Positions 42,124 to 53,695 are shown, counted from the first letter of the stretch. The stretch is DNA of 53,695 nt from Thermoguttaceae bacterium (GCA_017937685.1 JAGBDD010000065.1:1-53695); one strand, 5' to 3'. Program-made: numbers and translations. Notes: generated by a model from the sequence alone, not told the origin.

Positions 42124-43080
42124 TTATTTCGCTTCGGTTAACGTCGCGTCGAGAATCCGGTTTCCCTTCCCGGACGCAAACCCTTCGAGGTCGAGCGCAA
42201 CGAACGCGAACCCGAGCTTCCGCAATTCGGCGACAAGCGCGCGCCGAACCTCCGGCGTTGACGCCGCGTCGATTTCGTTTTCCGGAACCTCGATTCGAGC
42301 GGTTCCCGGCGCGTCGACGCGAACGCGGCAAGTCGAGAAATCGAAACGTTTTACAGCAATTTCCGCCGACTCGATTCGACGCAACGTCGCGACGTCGATC
42401 GGAATCCCGTATCCGATTCGCGTCGCCAAACAAGGATTCGACGGTTTTTCCGCGACGGAAAGCCCCCAACTTCTTGCCAACTCGCGAATATCGGCTTTCG
42501 TTATCCCCAATTCGGCGAACGGGCTCCGAACGCCCGCCTCGCGCGCCGCCCTCGTTCCCGGTCGAAAATCGTTCGCGTCGTCGGCGTTCGTCCCGTCGAC
42601 GAGAACAAGCGGAAACGTCGTTTTTTCAGCGTCTTGCGTCGCGTCGCAGTTTTCGTTTTCCCCAACGCTTCGAAGCGTCGCAACCGCGAGCCGTTCCAAC
42701 TCCGCGAACCGAATCTTTTTGCACCAATAACACCGCTCCGGCGAATTGGCGACAAAACGTTCGTCGTCAAGTTCTTGCGTTTCCAACACTTGCAACGCGA
42801 TTCCAATCTCGGCGGCAAGTCGTCCGGAGTCGCGCTTTTCCTCGTCGGTCGAAGTCGCGCCGACGGCGAAAAAACCGGTCGGCGGCGACTTCCTAACTCC
42901 CGTCGGCGTTCCGTCTTCCGTCGTCAGCGTCGACCGACGCTCCGTCGCGAGAACCAACGCTTTTGCGAGCGTCGCGCTGTCGACGCCCCCGGAAAACGCG
43001 ACCGCGCAGTCGTTGCGGTCAAACCAATCGAAAAGTCGTTCTTTTTTTTCGCTAAGCGTTTGATTCGTCGACGTTTCCAT
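42124..43080 (-). CDS. larE: LarE-family ATP-dependent sulphur transferase (three-Cys type)
   Basis: A 318-residue protein of the PP-loop ATPase family that inserts sulphur into the pyridinium biscarboxylate precursor of the nickel-pincer cofactor of lactate racemase. The PP-loop is AFSGGVDSATLAK (residues 28-40). Further blocks are VDGTNADDANDFRPGTRA near 161-178, VRSPFAELGITKADIREL and SNPCLATRIGYGIPI. The single sulphur-donor Cys of the Lactobacillus enzyme corresponds to Cys217. Here Cys117 and Cys120 (RCYWCK) add a CxxC pair, the arrangement of [4Fe-4S]-dependent LarE, in which the cluster carries the extra sulphide. It contains a small insertion near residues 138-156. No larA, larB or larC is nearby. 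It starts at ATG 43078-43080. Confidence 0.93.
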   Translation of the reverse strand: METSTNQTLSEKKERLFDWFDRNDCAVAFSGGVDSATLAKALVLATERRSTLTTEDGTPTGVRKSPPTGFFAVGATSTDEEKRDSGRLAAEIGIALQVLETQELDDERFVANSPERCYWCKKIRFAELERLAVATLRSVGENENCDATQDAEKTTFPLVLVDGTNADDANDFRPGTRAAREAGVRSPFAELGITKADIRELARSWGLSVAEKPSNPCLATRIGYGIPIDVATLRRIESAEIAVKRFDFSTCRVRVDAPGTARIEVPENEIDAASTPEVRRALVAELRKLGFAFVALDLEGFASGKGNRILDATLTEAK

Positions 43081-43167
43081 CTCTCATTTTCCTCGTTCGT
43101 TTTCCTTCCAATTTCTTTAAGCGACGCCGCGTCGTTATTTTCGTTTCGTCCGCTTTCAACCGCCGTC

Positions 43168-43206
43168 AAAAAAACGGCTCGACGCCGCGAAAGGGAGCCG
43201 AGCCGT
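43168..43206 (-). terminator. Terminator after ThuA-like gene
   Basis: ACGGCTCG (43174-43181) pairs with CGAGCCGT (43199-43206). On the minus strand it is followed by seven T (A at 43168-43174). It separates thuA from larE. Confidence 0.8.
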
Positions 43207-43257
43207 TCAATCGTTAAACCGTTTTAACGCGGCGCTTAAAAAGCGAGCGCAATCCGA

Positions 43258-44163
43258 TTACAGCAAGTCGCGGAACGTCGGTTCGTCGGCGCCCGGGAAG
43301 TCCGCCGGAACTTCTTGCGTAACGGCGCCGGTCGCGGCCCATTCGGCGCAACGTTGGAAAAGAACGATGAAGCTGACGCTTTCGCATTGCTTGCCGGCGT
43401 GTCCAAGCATATAGTTGACGCAACGTCCCTTGCCGTACGGAACGGTGATGAGGAGCGGTTCGTGGCGGTTCGTGCCGCGTTTGTCGGGCGCCGCGAACGC
43501 GGTCATAAGGACTTCGACGTTGTGCGCCGGGCCGCGCATCCGTTGATAAAGTTCGTCTTCGCAGTGGCGGAACGTTTTCGGAAGTCCTTTCATAATCGGG
43601 TGTTCCGGCGCGCGATTGTCGATCGGATACGCCCATTGCGGGCCGTGGTCGCCGCCGGTTCCCGGTTCGACCGCGTCGATAACGACGTTGCCGTCGTTAT
43701 CGAGGTAGAGGTACGGGCCGCTGTTTTCGTTGCGACCTTCCCAACCGCCGAGAGCGATCATTTCGTTGAAAGCCGGCCAGTTCGCAAACGCGTTGTTCCC
43801 GGCGTGATAGCTGAGAAAACCGCCGCCGTTTTTGACAAATTCGACGAACGCTTTGTCCATTTGCGGATTCCAGCGGTCGCCGTTGTAATTCATCACGACG
43901 AGATCGTATTTCGAGAAATCGACGTTAAACTTCGACATATCGCCGCCTTTGCCCGGCGCGGTCGCGACGTCGACGTCGAACATCTTCGCGTCTTCAAGAA
44001 TCTTCACCAAATACGGCGTCGTTTCTTTCCAGTTGTGATTGTTTTGCCCGTCGATAATAACCGCGCGGATTTTATCTTGCGCCGACGCGCCGACGGCGAA
44101 CATAAGCGTCAACGCGAGAGAAGCGGCGAAAAGGGACGCGTTTTTCCAAAATTTAAGCGACAT
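43258..44163 (-). CDS. Secreted ThuA-domain protein
   Basis: A 301-residue protein with a signal peptide (SLFAASLALTLMFAVGASAQ, residues 10-29) and one ThuA-like domain of the class I amidotransferase-like fold. Segments include IRAVIIDGQNNHNWKETTPY at the start of the domain, YDLVVMNYNGDRWNPQM, VKNGGGFLSYHAGNNAFANW and then the HPIMKGLP and HCEDELYQRM stretch typical of ThuA, with NYMLGHAG near the end. In planctomycetes ThuA proteins often accompany Gfo/Idh enzymes in glycoside utilisation, and the fold is linked to oxidised-sugar handling; the reaction is not known. AAGGA lies 7 bases before the ATG at 44161-44163. A strong promoter (44228-44256) and a terminator frame the gene. Confidence 0.9.
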   Translation of the reverse strand: MSLKFWKNASLFAASLALTLMFAVGASAQDKIRAVIIDGQNNHNWKETTPYLVKILEDAKMFDVDVATAPGKGGDMSKFNVDFSKYDLVVMNYNGDRWNPQMDKAFVEFVKNGGGFLSYHAGNNAFANWPAFNEMIALGGWEGRNENSGPYLYLDNDGNVVIDAVEPGTGGDHGPQWAYPIDNRAPEHPIMKGLPKTFRHCEDELYQRMRGPAHNVEVLMTAFAAPDKRGTNRHEPLLITVPYGKGRCVNYMLGHAGKQCESVSFIVLFQRCAEWAATGAVTQEVPADFPGADEPTFRDLL

Positions 44164-44227
44164 CTTCTTTTCCTTATTAAAAGCGAACGAATGGGGAAAC
44201 TCGACGTTCAACCGTCGAAACGCCCCT

Positions 44228-44256
44228 ATTTTACCCGACGCGACGCCAAAAATCAA
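44228..44256 (-). promoter_or_regulatory. Predicted promoter for thuA
   Basis: On the minus strand: TTGATT (44251-44256), 17-bp spacer, TAAAAT (44228-44233), leader about 58 nt. It is divergent from the fmt promoter 100 bp away. Confidence 0.7.
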
Positions 44257-44350
44257 CGATTTTTTCGCCGAAAAACGCAAATTTTTCCGAAAATTGCGCT
44301 CTTTTTCCGTTTCGCGCCCCCGCTTTCCCCGTCAAAATCGGCCGCGTCGG

Positions 44351-44378
44351 TTGAAAAAAACGCCCCTTCAGTTATAAT
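44351..44378 (+). promoter_or_regulatory. Predicted promoter for fmt
   Basis: TTGAAA (44351-44356), 16-bp spacer, consensus TATAAT (44373-44378). The leader is about 65 nt. This is the strongest promoter match in the window. Confidence 0.8.
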
Positions 44379-44451
44379 GACGGAAAGCGGCGTTCGTTCG
44401 CCGACGCTAGTCCCCAAAAATTAATTAACGCAACAACGAAAGGACGTCGTT

Positions 44452-45438
44452 ATGAAAATCGTCGCGATGGCCAACGGCGGCTTCGCGCTCCCGACGCTTC
44501 GAGCGCTCCGCGCTTCCCGACACGAAATCGTCGCGCTCGTCGCGACGCCGCTTCGCGTCAAACGCCAAGACAAAAAAGCCGGAATCCCGCCGATTCGCGC
44601 CGCCGCGGCCGATTTTTTGGCGGACGTTCCCCTTTTCGACCCGGAGGATATTAACGCCCCCGACGGCGTCGCGCTCGTTAAAAGTTTCGACGCGGACTTA
44701 ATTTTTATCTGCGATTACGGCAAAATTTTAGCGCCGGAAGTTATTGCCGCGACGCGACTTGGCGGCGTTAACCTGCACGGATCGCTCCTGCCGAAATACC
44801 GCGGCGCCGCGCCGATCAACCGAGCGATCGAAGCGGGCGAGCGCGAACTCGGCGTCAGCGTCATCTTCATCGAGCCGAAAGTCGACGCCGGGCCGATCGT
44901 CGCGGTCGACTCCTACTTCCCGACGCTCGACGAAACGGCGGTCGAAATCGAAACGCGGCTCTCGGAAATCGGCGCTCCGCTCGTCTTGGACGCGATCGAT
45001 CGAATCGAATCGGGTGCAATTAAACCGTTGCCGCAAAACGACTTACAAGCGACGAAAGCGTCGAAATTGCGCAAAGAGGAAGGCCGGCTCGACTGGTCGC
45101 TTCCGTCGGCGGCTCTCGTCGACAAATACCGCGCTTTTCAACCTTGGCCGCGCGTTTACTCCGATTGGACGAAAGCCGACGCGCCGGACGCCCCGCCGGT
45201 TCGACTCGTTTTGGGCCCCTTTGCAACCAACGACGCGTCAACAACTTGCGACGCGCCCGACGTTCCGTCCGACGCCGCGCCGGGAACGGTCGTCGCCGTT
45301 TCGAAAACGACGTTTTGGGTCAAAACCGGCGACGGCGCGATCTCCGTTCTCGGCGTCCAACCGGCGGGCAAAAAACAACAAGACGCCGCGTCGTTCCTGC
45401 GCGGCTATCCGCTCAAAGTCGGCGACTCGTTGCGTTAA
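44452..45438 (+). CDS. fmt: Methionyl-tRNA formyltransferase
   Basis: Formylates initiator Met-tRNA using 10-formyl-tetrahydrofolate. At 328 residues it is full length. The N-terminal catalytic domain opens KIVAMANGGFALPTLRAL and carries FICDYGKILAPEVI followed by VNLHGSLLPKYRGAAPINRA near residues 105-124, which holds the Asn and His of the active site and the SLLP signature. The catalytic Asp lies in EPKVDAGPIVAVDS. The C-terminal tRNA-binding domain follows from about residue 205 (RLDWSLPSAALVDKYRAFQPWPRVYSDW, as RLDWS and FQPWPRVYSDW). AAGGA lies 8 bases before the ATG. The usual partner def (peptide deformylase) is not next to it. It is flanked by its own promoter and a very strong terminator. 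Confidence 0.96.
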   Translation: MKIVAMANGGFALPTLRALRASRHEIVALVATPLRVKRQDKKAGIPPIRAAAADFLADVPLFDPEDINAPDGVALVKSFDADLIFICDYGKILAPEVIAATRLGGVNLHGSLLPKYRGAAPINRAIEAGERELGVSVIFIEPKVDAGPIVAVDSYFPTLDETAVEIETRLSEIGAPLVLDAIDRIESGAIKPLPQNDLQATKASKLRKEEGRLDWSLPSAALVDKYRAFQPWPRVYSDWTKADAPDAPPVRLVLGPFATNDASTTCDAPDVPSDAAPGTVVAVSKTTFWVKTGDGAISVLGVQPAGKKQQDAASFLRGYPLKVGDSLR

Positions 45439-45481
45439 CGTTTTTCTTCAAACGACTTAAAGCAACAACGCCGCCAAAACA

Positions 45482-45528
45482 AACGCGCCGCCGACCGAAA
45501 ATCCGGTCGAACGGCGCGTTATTTTTTA
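45482..45528 (+). terminator. Strong terminator after fmt
   Basis: AACGCGCCG (45482-45490) pairs with CGGCGCGTT (45512-45520), and an inner stem CGACCG/CGGTCG (45492-45497 with 45504-45509) extends it. ATTTTTT follows. It sits between convergent genes and may also slow minus-strand transcription of the giant surface gene. Confidence 0.85.
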
Positions 45529-45546
45529 ACGACGCAAATTAACGTT

Positions 45547-48500
45547 TTAACGTTCGTCGCCTCCTAACGCCGCAAACGCGTCGTCCTTTTCGTCGGAAGC
45601 AAAAAACGCGTCGAGAAGAGCCGGCGCGAACGCCGACGCTTCGTTATTTCTTTGTTTCTCAACGCTTAACTCCAACGCGGCGAAAGAAAGCGTCGTCCAA
45701 TCGGAAACGCTTCCGCCGACGCCGAACGCTCGAACGCGGAACTCGTATCGGTAATTCGCGTAAACCGCCGTCGCCGTTCGCTCGGGCGCCGTCGTTTTTT
45801 GCGCCAACGTCCAATCGCGACGCCAAGTCGCGCCGCCGTCGCTCGAATCGCGATACTCGACTTCGTATCCTAAGGCCCCGTCGACCGCGCCCCAAGAAAG
45901 CGGAAGCGTTCGGGACGCCGCGACGTATTCGCCAAACGCAAAGTCCGACGGCGCCGCGAGTTGCGTTGTTCCGAAATCGGCGCGCCAAGTCGCTTCGAGC
46001 GGAAGCGATTCGATTTCGTTCCCCGCCGCGTCGACGACGAACGCGCTAACTCGAAACGAATAAACGCTTTCCGGACGAACTTTCGTCGCGACGCGCTCGA
46101 CAATATTACTCGACGTCGCCGAAACAGTTTCCGACGATTTTAACGTCGCCGCAAGCCGCCATTCGCCGTCGTCGACTCGATAATAAACTTTATAACCGTC
46201 TTCATTTACCGCTTCGTCGCGCCAACTCGTTTCGAGTCGACCGTCGGCAAAGGCGCCGAATCGGAAATCGCTCGGTTGCGCCGGAAGCGTCTCCGCGTCG
46301 ACAACGCAAGCTTCAGAAACCGTTGTAACGTCGACGTTTGCAACGCGCGCTTCGACTTTTAACCGAAAACCGACGTCGGCGTCGGTCGGCCAATACGTCG
46401 CTCCGGTCGCGCCGTTAATCGCCGTTTCGCCGCCTTGCAAATCAACGCGGAACCATTGATATTCGGCGACTTGCGTCGCGTCGAAGCCGCCCGATTCGAC
46501 CGACGCGGAGACCGCTCCGCCGACGCCGAACGCGCCGTCCAATGTAATAGTCGGCGCCGCCGCGCTCGGATCGAACGTCGCGACAAGAGGTTCCGAGAAG
46601 ATTTCGTTCCCCGTTTCATCGAACGTAAACGCGCAAATTTTAAAGGAATAGACGTTTTCGGCGCGAACGCTCGTCGCAACGCGTTCGACAACGTTGCCCG
46701 CCGTCGCCGAAATTGTTTCGGACGATTTTAACGTCGTCGCAAGCCGCCATTCGCCGCCGCCGATTCGATACCAAACCTTGTAACCAACCTCGCCGACCGC
46801 CGCGTCGCACCAACTCGTTTCGAGTCGACCGTTCGCGTAAACGCCGACTTTCCAATCGGTTGGAGCCGCTAACGTTGGAACGGTCGCGACCTCGAACTCG
46901 ATTTTTTGCGACGTCGCGCCGTTAAGCGTTTCGAGAATCGCCGTCGCGCTTTTTCCGTCGAACGTTCGAGCGAACCCGCCGTCGAGCGCCGCGCCGTTTT
47001 CGTCCGTCCAACGAATCGTTTCAAACGCCGTCGTTTCGCCGGTCGCGTCGTTCGTTTGCGCGTTCGTCAAATCGACAACGCCGCGAAAGTCTTGCGGCAA
47101 AACGACTTGCGAAAGCGCCGCGTTCCCAAGAACCGCCGTTTGCAACGTCGTATTTTCCGTTAAGTCGAGCGTCGACGCCGCGACGCCGACGCACTTCAAC
47201 GTCGCCAACGTCTTTACGCCGCGCAAGTCGATCGCCGACAAGGCGTTAAACGAAACGTCGCAATAAATCAACGCCGCGTTTTGCGACAAATCGATTTCCG
47301 TCAACAAGTTCGAAGCGCAACGGAGCGACTCAAGCGCCGGAACATTCGTTAAATCAATCTCCGTCAAGGCGTTATCGGCAACGTTAAGTTGCGTCAAAAC
47401 GTTGGAGTCGAGCGTTGCGCCGGTCAACGCGTTCCTGGAAACGTCGAGTCGTTCAAGCGCGCTAAGTTCCGTCAAATCAAGATTTCCGACAAGTGCGAGA
47501 TTCGTCCAAGAGATCGCCGTCGCTCTCTTAACGCCGGTCGCGTCCGCTTTCCAAACGACGCCGGGCAGTTCGTCGAGAAACCCGACGCCGTATTGCGCGC
47601 TTACTTTCTCGCCGTTCTTAACTCCTTGCGAATCGGTCGTTTCCAGGAATCGTCTCAGAGCGTTCCAATCGGCCGCCGAATAGCCTTTCGGAACAAACTC
47701 GGCGGCGTCGAGCGCGATTTCAACGGCGAGCGCGCGGCTCGGCGACGTCTCGTCAACAACGGCGCCGACCTCGACGACGCGATAAAGCGTCGCGCCAGTT
47801 CCGGGCGCCGTTGAAAAACTGTTCGCCGTCCAAAATTGTTCGCGCGTCGTCCCCTGCGACTTCCAAACGACGCCGTTCGAACCGTTGCCAATCAGCGCGT
47901 AAACTTGAAACAAGGCGCCGTTGGAATCCCAGCTAAAGCGTTCTCCTGCCGACGCTTCAAACAAGCCGACGTCGACCGCCGAAAACACGTCGTTGGCGAC
48001 GACGCGGTATCGATACGCCGCGCCGGGTTCGACCGTCGAATCTACATACGACGTCCCGGCGACGTCGGTCGCGATCGCCGTCCAGACGGAATTTTCGTCC
48101 GACGCGTCGCGCCGTTCGACGGTATAGGTCGCGAGCTTTGCCGACGAGACTTTCGCCGAGAAATCGCCGGTCGACTTTTCCCAACTCAAGCGAACCGACG
48201 CGCCGCAAACCTTCGCCGTTAAAGACGTTGGGTTCGCCGAATTTATCGAATCGGCGAAGTCGTAATCGACCGAATACCCCAAATCTTCGAGAACGCCAAG
48301 CGTCGTCGCCGTTATCGTCGCTTCGTAGGAAGTCGAGATCGAATACGTCATACCGTCGCGCCCGCCGACGTTGGTGTAAAACGTTCCGTAAACGGCGCTT
48401 GGATGCGTTCCGAAGGTGCCGCTCGCCGACGCGGTTTCCATCGCGAAGCCAAGCGGCGAACGTTCGGTCAGCTCGCTCGGATACGTCGCGCGCCAATTCT

Positions 48501-49326
48501 CGACGCCGTTCTCGCCGACGTAAACCCAATAATCGCGGTCGTTAAAAAGAGCGTCGAGGTCGAACGGCGCTTCGCTCGACTCGACGACGAGCCCTTTAGC
48601 TTTGAGCGTCGTTAGGTTGTAGCCGAGCGCGTGTCCGAGTTCGTGAAGCGCGGTGTTGTAAAAAACCGTTTGCACCGCGTCGGACGGGTTCGCGGTAAAA
48701 TACTTCGCGTTGAAAACGAGCGAACCGGTCGCCGGCAAGCCCTCGCCGTCGTCGCGGCGCCACGCGTAGTCATACGCCGAGCCGAGCCCGGCGTTCGCCG
48801 ACGCGTAAGAATCGCTAAATCCGAACGTTACGCAAATATCGTCGACGCGTCGCGTCGTTTCGTCGCCGCTCTCCGTCGCGACGGGAACGCTTTCGACGTC
48901 CGGTAGCCCGACCGAAATCGCCTCTTCCCAACGCGCCAACGCCCGGTCGAGGAGGTCGAGATAAACGCCGTCCGGCACGGCGCAGTACGTCGTTGACGCC
49001 GAGTAACGAACGCCGGCTTGCGTCGCGTATCGAGCGGCGCCGGTTTCGAGGACTTCCAAGTCGATATTGAAACGGTCGACGACCGCGCTCTCGTCGACCG
49101 CGCCAACCTTCGCAACGACGGCGGTTTCGGCTTCGGAATACGTCGGAACGTCGCCCCAACCGACGGCGGTTAACAAGGTTCGCTCCTCCAACGCGTCGAA
49201 CGTTAAACGTCGATTTCGCGGGGCCTTAGTTTTGGTTTCCGAACGAACGCTTACGACGCGCCCGGCGCGAAACGTCGAAGAAATCAAGCGAAAAAAAGAA
49301 CGGTCGACGGAAAAACGGTCGCGCAT
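45547..49326 (-). CDS. Giant surface protein: LEPRxLL-like motif, metzincin-like domain, Fn3 and LRR repeats
   Basis: A 1259-residue protein. Residues 40-54 (RRLTFDALEERTLLT) match the planctomycete LEPRxLL-type N-terminal motif found on large exported proteins. Residues 55-350 are a metzincin-like peptidase domain with HELGHALGYN near residue 230 and a Met-turn-like GRDGMTYSIS near 325. The residue at the third zinc-ligand position (11 after the first His) is Leu, so the site is incomplete. Next come an Fn3 domain (residues 370-450), a dockerin- or helix-like spacer, and an LRR block near 600-760 (NALTEIDLTNVPALESLRC and similar). Two nearly identical Fn3 units follow, each with GRLETSW and WRLATTLKSSET-type runs, then a third. 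AGGAGG lies 6 bases before the ATG. A surface adhesin or processing role is inferred; a peptidase role is doubtful. Confidence 0.85.
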   Translation of the reverse strand: MRDRFSVDRSFFRLISSTFRAGRVVSVRSETKTKAPRNRRLTFDALEERTLLTAVGWGDVPTYSEAETAVVAKVGAVDESAVVDRFNIDLEVLETGAARYATQAGVRYSASTTYCAVPDGVYLDLLDRALARWEEAISVGLPDVESVPVATESGDETTRRVDDICVTFGFSDSYASANAGLGSAYDYAWRRDDGEGLPATGSLVFNAKYFTANPSDAVQTVFYNTALHELGHALGYNLTTLKAKGLVVESSEAPFDLDALFNDRDYWVYVGENGVENWRATYPSELTERSPLGFAMETASASGTFGTHPSAVYGTFYTNVGGRDGMTYSISTSYEATITATTLGVLEDLGYSVDYDFADSINSANPTSLTAKVCGASVRLSWEKSTGDFSAKVSSAKLATYTVERRDASDENSVWTAIATDVAGTSYVDSTVEPGAAYRYRVVANDVFSAVDVGLFEASAGERFSWDSNGALFQVYALIGNGSNGVVWKSQGTTREQFWTANSFSTAPGTGATLYRVVEVGAVVDETSPSRALAVEIALDAAEFVPKGYSAADWNALRRFLETTDSQGVKNGEKVSAQYGVGFLDELPGVVWKADATGVKRATAISWTNLALVGNLDLTELSALERLDVSRNALTGATLDSNVLTQLNVADNALTEIDLTNVPALESLRCASNLLTEIDLSQNAALIYCDVSFNALSAIDLRGVKTLATLKCVGVAASTLDLTENTTLQTAVLGNAALSQVVLPQDFRGVVDLTNAQTNDATGETTAFETIRWTDENGAALDGGFARTFDGKSATAILETLNGATSQKIEFEVATVPTLAAPTDWKVGVYANGRLETSWCDAAVGEVGYKVWYRIGGGEWRLATTLKSSETISATAGNVVERVATSVRAENVYSFKICAFTFDETGNEIFSEPLVATFDPSAAAPTITLDGAFGVGGAVSASVESGGFDATQVAEYQWFRVDLQGGETAINGATGATYWPTDADVGFRLKVEARVANVDVTTVSEACVVDAETLPAQPSDFRFGAFADGRLETSWRDEAVNEDGYKVYYRVDDGEWRLAATLKSSETVSATSSNIVERVATKVRPESVYSFRVSAFVVDAAGNEIESLPLEATWRADFGTTQLAAPSDFAFGEYVAASRTLPLSWGAVDGALGYEVEYRDSSDGGATWRRDWTLAQKTTAPERTATAVYANYRYEFRVRAFGVGGSVSDWTTLSFAALELSVEKQRNNEASAFAPALLDAFFASDEKDDAFAALGGDER

Positions 49327-49539
49327 CGCGTCCTCCTCGGTCGGCTAAATCGCGCCGGAAGAACGGCGCGCCAAATCGTTATTTTCAACAAGTTGCGTCG
49401 AGCGCACTCGGCAAATTGCGCTCGAAAAAAACAAAACGACGCTCGACGCGGCGACTCCGCTTCGTCGAACGTCTTTAATATCGGTCGAATCGGCGCTTAA
49501 CGTTAACTAAAATCGCGCCGTCGGTTCAAAATCGTTTCC

Positions 49540-50214
49540 TCACTCGTCCCGCGAACCGCCGAAAAACATCAGCGCGTAATAGAGGAACGTCATAAGCGCG
49601 GAAAGCATTGCGGCGACGTAAGTTAGCGCGGCGGCGCTCAACACGCCTCGAACGATCGGCGCCTCTTGCGGCCCAACGAAACCGAGCGTCGCCAAACGCT
49701 CCTTCGCCCGCGAACTCGCGTTGAACTCGACCGGTAAGTTGATAATTTGGAACGCCGCGACCAAACCGAAACAAACGACGCCCGCTAAAATCAGGCCAGC
49801 CGCGTTCATCGCCGCGCCCAAAATAATCAGCAAAAACGCCGAATTGCTTCCGAACGACGCCGCCGGAACCGCCAACTGACGCAACGCCATCGGCGCGTAA
49901 CGCTTCGCGTCCTGAATCGCGTGCCCGGCTTCGTGCGCCGCGATCCCGATCGCCGCCAAATTCCGTCCGTCGTACACCTCGTCGCTCAACCGCAAGACCT
50001 TCGCGCTCGGATCGTAATGGTCGGTCAAATGCCCCGGAACTCGTTCGATTTCAACGGCTTGCAACCCGACGGAATCAAGAACGCGACGCGCGGCGGCGGC
50101 CCCGGTTAGCGACGCGGGCGCTTGTTTCGCCCGAGCGTACCGCGACGAAACCAAACCTTGCGCGACCATCGCCAAAATCATCGGCGGAATAATAAAAAGC
50201 AGGTAAAGCCCCAA
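49540..50214 (-). CDS. YugP-type membrane zinc metallopeptidase
   Basis: A 224-residue protein of the YugP/DUF2268-like zinc protease family. An N-terminal membrane helix (YLLFIIPPMILAMVAQGLV) leads into the soluble core, with LTDHYDPSAKVLRLSDEVYDG near residue 65 and the zinc motif AAIGIAAHEAGHAIQDA (HExxH) near 95. At least two more membrane segments follow (FLLIILGAAMNAAGLILAGV near 130; AALTYVAAMLSALMTFLYYA near 200). The metal ligands of the HEAGH motif are intact. By family knowledge it is a neutral zinc protease of the inner membrane; the substrate is unknown. The start is TTG at 50212-50214 with an excellent AGGAGA 6 bases upstream; no nearby ATG fits. An AT-rich -10-like sequence lies 125 bp upstream. 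Confidence 0.9.
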   Translation of the reverse strand: MGLYLLFIIPPMILAMVAQGLVSSRYARAKQAPASLTGAAAARRVLDSVGLQAVEIERVPGHLTDHYDPSAKVLRLSDEVYDGRNLAAIGIAAHEAGHAIQDAKRYAPMALRQLAVPAASFGSNSAFLLIILGAAMNAAGLILAGVVCFGLVAAFQIINLPVEFNASSRAKERLATLGFVGPQEAPIVRGVLSAAALTYVAAMLSALMTFLYYALMFFGGSRDE

Positions 50215-50425
50215 CGTTTTTCTCCTATTGACTTTCCCGACCGCGCAACGCGGCGGAGCGTTTCTTTTTTGAACTCGGAACCGACGCGGCGACGATTTGA
50301 AGCCGCCGTCGGAACGCGCCGTTTGTCCTTTAATATATTATATGTCTTTTTTCGCGTTCGACGACCGAAAAAACGACTATTTTTTCCGCAAATATTGAAA
50401 AAAACGTCGTTCGCCGTTTTTCGAT
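50215..50425. other. Upstream region of yugP-like gene
   Basis: The gap 50215-50568 holds the yugP ribosome site, an AT-rich TATAATATATTAAAGG on the minus strand (TATAAT at 50337-50342, no good -35 box), and the carB terminator. I see no other gene. Confidence 0.4.
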
Positions 50426-50459
50426 AAAAAAACCCGGGTTCCCTCGACGGAAAACCGGG
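50426..50459 (-). terminator. Terminator after carB
   Basis: On the minus strand a stem formed by CCCGGTTTTCC and GGGAACCCGGG around CGTCGA-like loop bases (imperfect pairing, core CCCGG/CCGGG) is followed by seven T (A at 50426-50432 on the plus strand). It lies about 110 bp past the carB stop. Confidence 0.65.
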
Positions 50460-50568
50460 CAAAAAACGACGGCGACGCAACCGCGTCAAACGCAACGCTT
50501 CGTTTCATCGCCTAAATCGTTTCGACGCAAGCGCCGCCGTTTCGCGACGCCGCGTCGAACTGCGAAAA

Positions 50569-53695
<3,127 letters not shown>

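Overview
The window is a gene-dense stretch of bacterial chromosome of mid-to-high GC (judged by eye) that most likely comes from a planctomycete. The clues are a giant surface protein with an LEPRxLL-like N-terminal motif, a Tat-exported Gfo/Idh oxidoreductase, a ThuA-domain protein, a DUF6263-like secreted protein, a membrane-anchored alpha-toroid (squalene-cyclase-like) protein, and many very large conserved-unknown proteins. The exact family (Pirellulales/Thermoguttaceae-like) is inference. I see no rRNA, tRNA, CRISPR array, transposase or phage gene, so this looks like core chromosome rather than an island.

Layout. 1-7.5 kb, minus strand: coaX (cut by the left edge), a DUF362 ferredoxin protein, a Wzy/O-antigen-ligase-like membrane protein with a TPR-like tail, and a PolX-like protein with a PHP domain. 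7.6-14 kb, minus: purH with degenerate copies of its own 3' end behind it, a hotdog thioesterase, a double-ACT protein, a stand-alone Hsp70 and a HAD phosphatase. 14-21.2 kb, plus: a 1.1-kb gene-free leader with a strong promoter, a class I glutamine-amidotransferase-like protein, an AnmK-like protein, a HIT protein, an M20 peptidase and an Aat leucyl/phenylalanyl-tRNA-protein transferase with a huge low-complexity insertion. 21.5-29.5 kb, minus: an orphan soluble histidine kinase behind a 1598-residue unknown protein, then a KBL/BioF-type PLP enzyme. 29.8-37 kb: Gfo/Idh (plus), then greA, a DUF6263-like protein, the alpha-toroid protein and citrate synthase (minus). 37.7-42 kb, plus: two unknown envelope or secreted proteins and a C25 (gingipain-like) peptidase. 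42.1-53.7 kb: larE and thuA (minus), fmt (plus), a giant LRR/Fn3 surface protein with a metzincin-like domain, a YugP-type zinc peptidase, and carB cut by the right edge.

Most genes are housekeeping or envelope functions standing alone or in pairs, many with their own sigma70-like promoter (TTGxxx, 16-18 bp, TAtAAT/TAAAAT/CAAAAT) and some with clear stem-loop terminators. Three themes stand out. First, several enzymes keep a family fold but have lost hallmark catalytic residues (PolX palm, class I amidotransferase, AnmK, metzincin). Second, local tandem duplication has shaped the DNA (purH tail, Aat insertion, the repeat behind Gfo/Idh, duplicated Fn3 units). Third, an all-AT palindrome, TATTAATA, recurs in gene-upstream DNA. 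No multi-gene novel defence or biosynthetic system is evident. The best candidates for undescribed biology are the 1598-residue protein with its histidine kinase, the secreted protein/C25 peptidase pair, and the expanded Aat.
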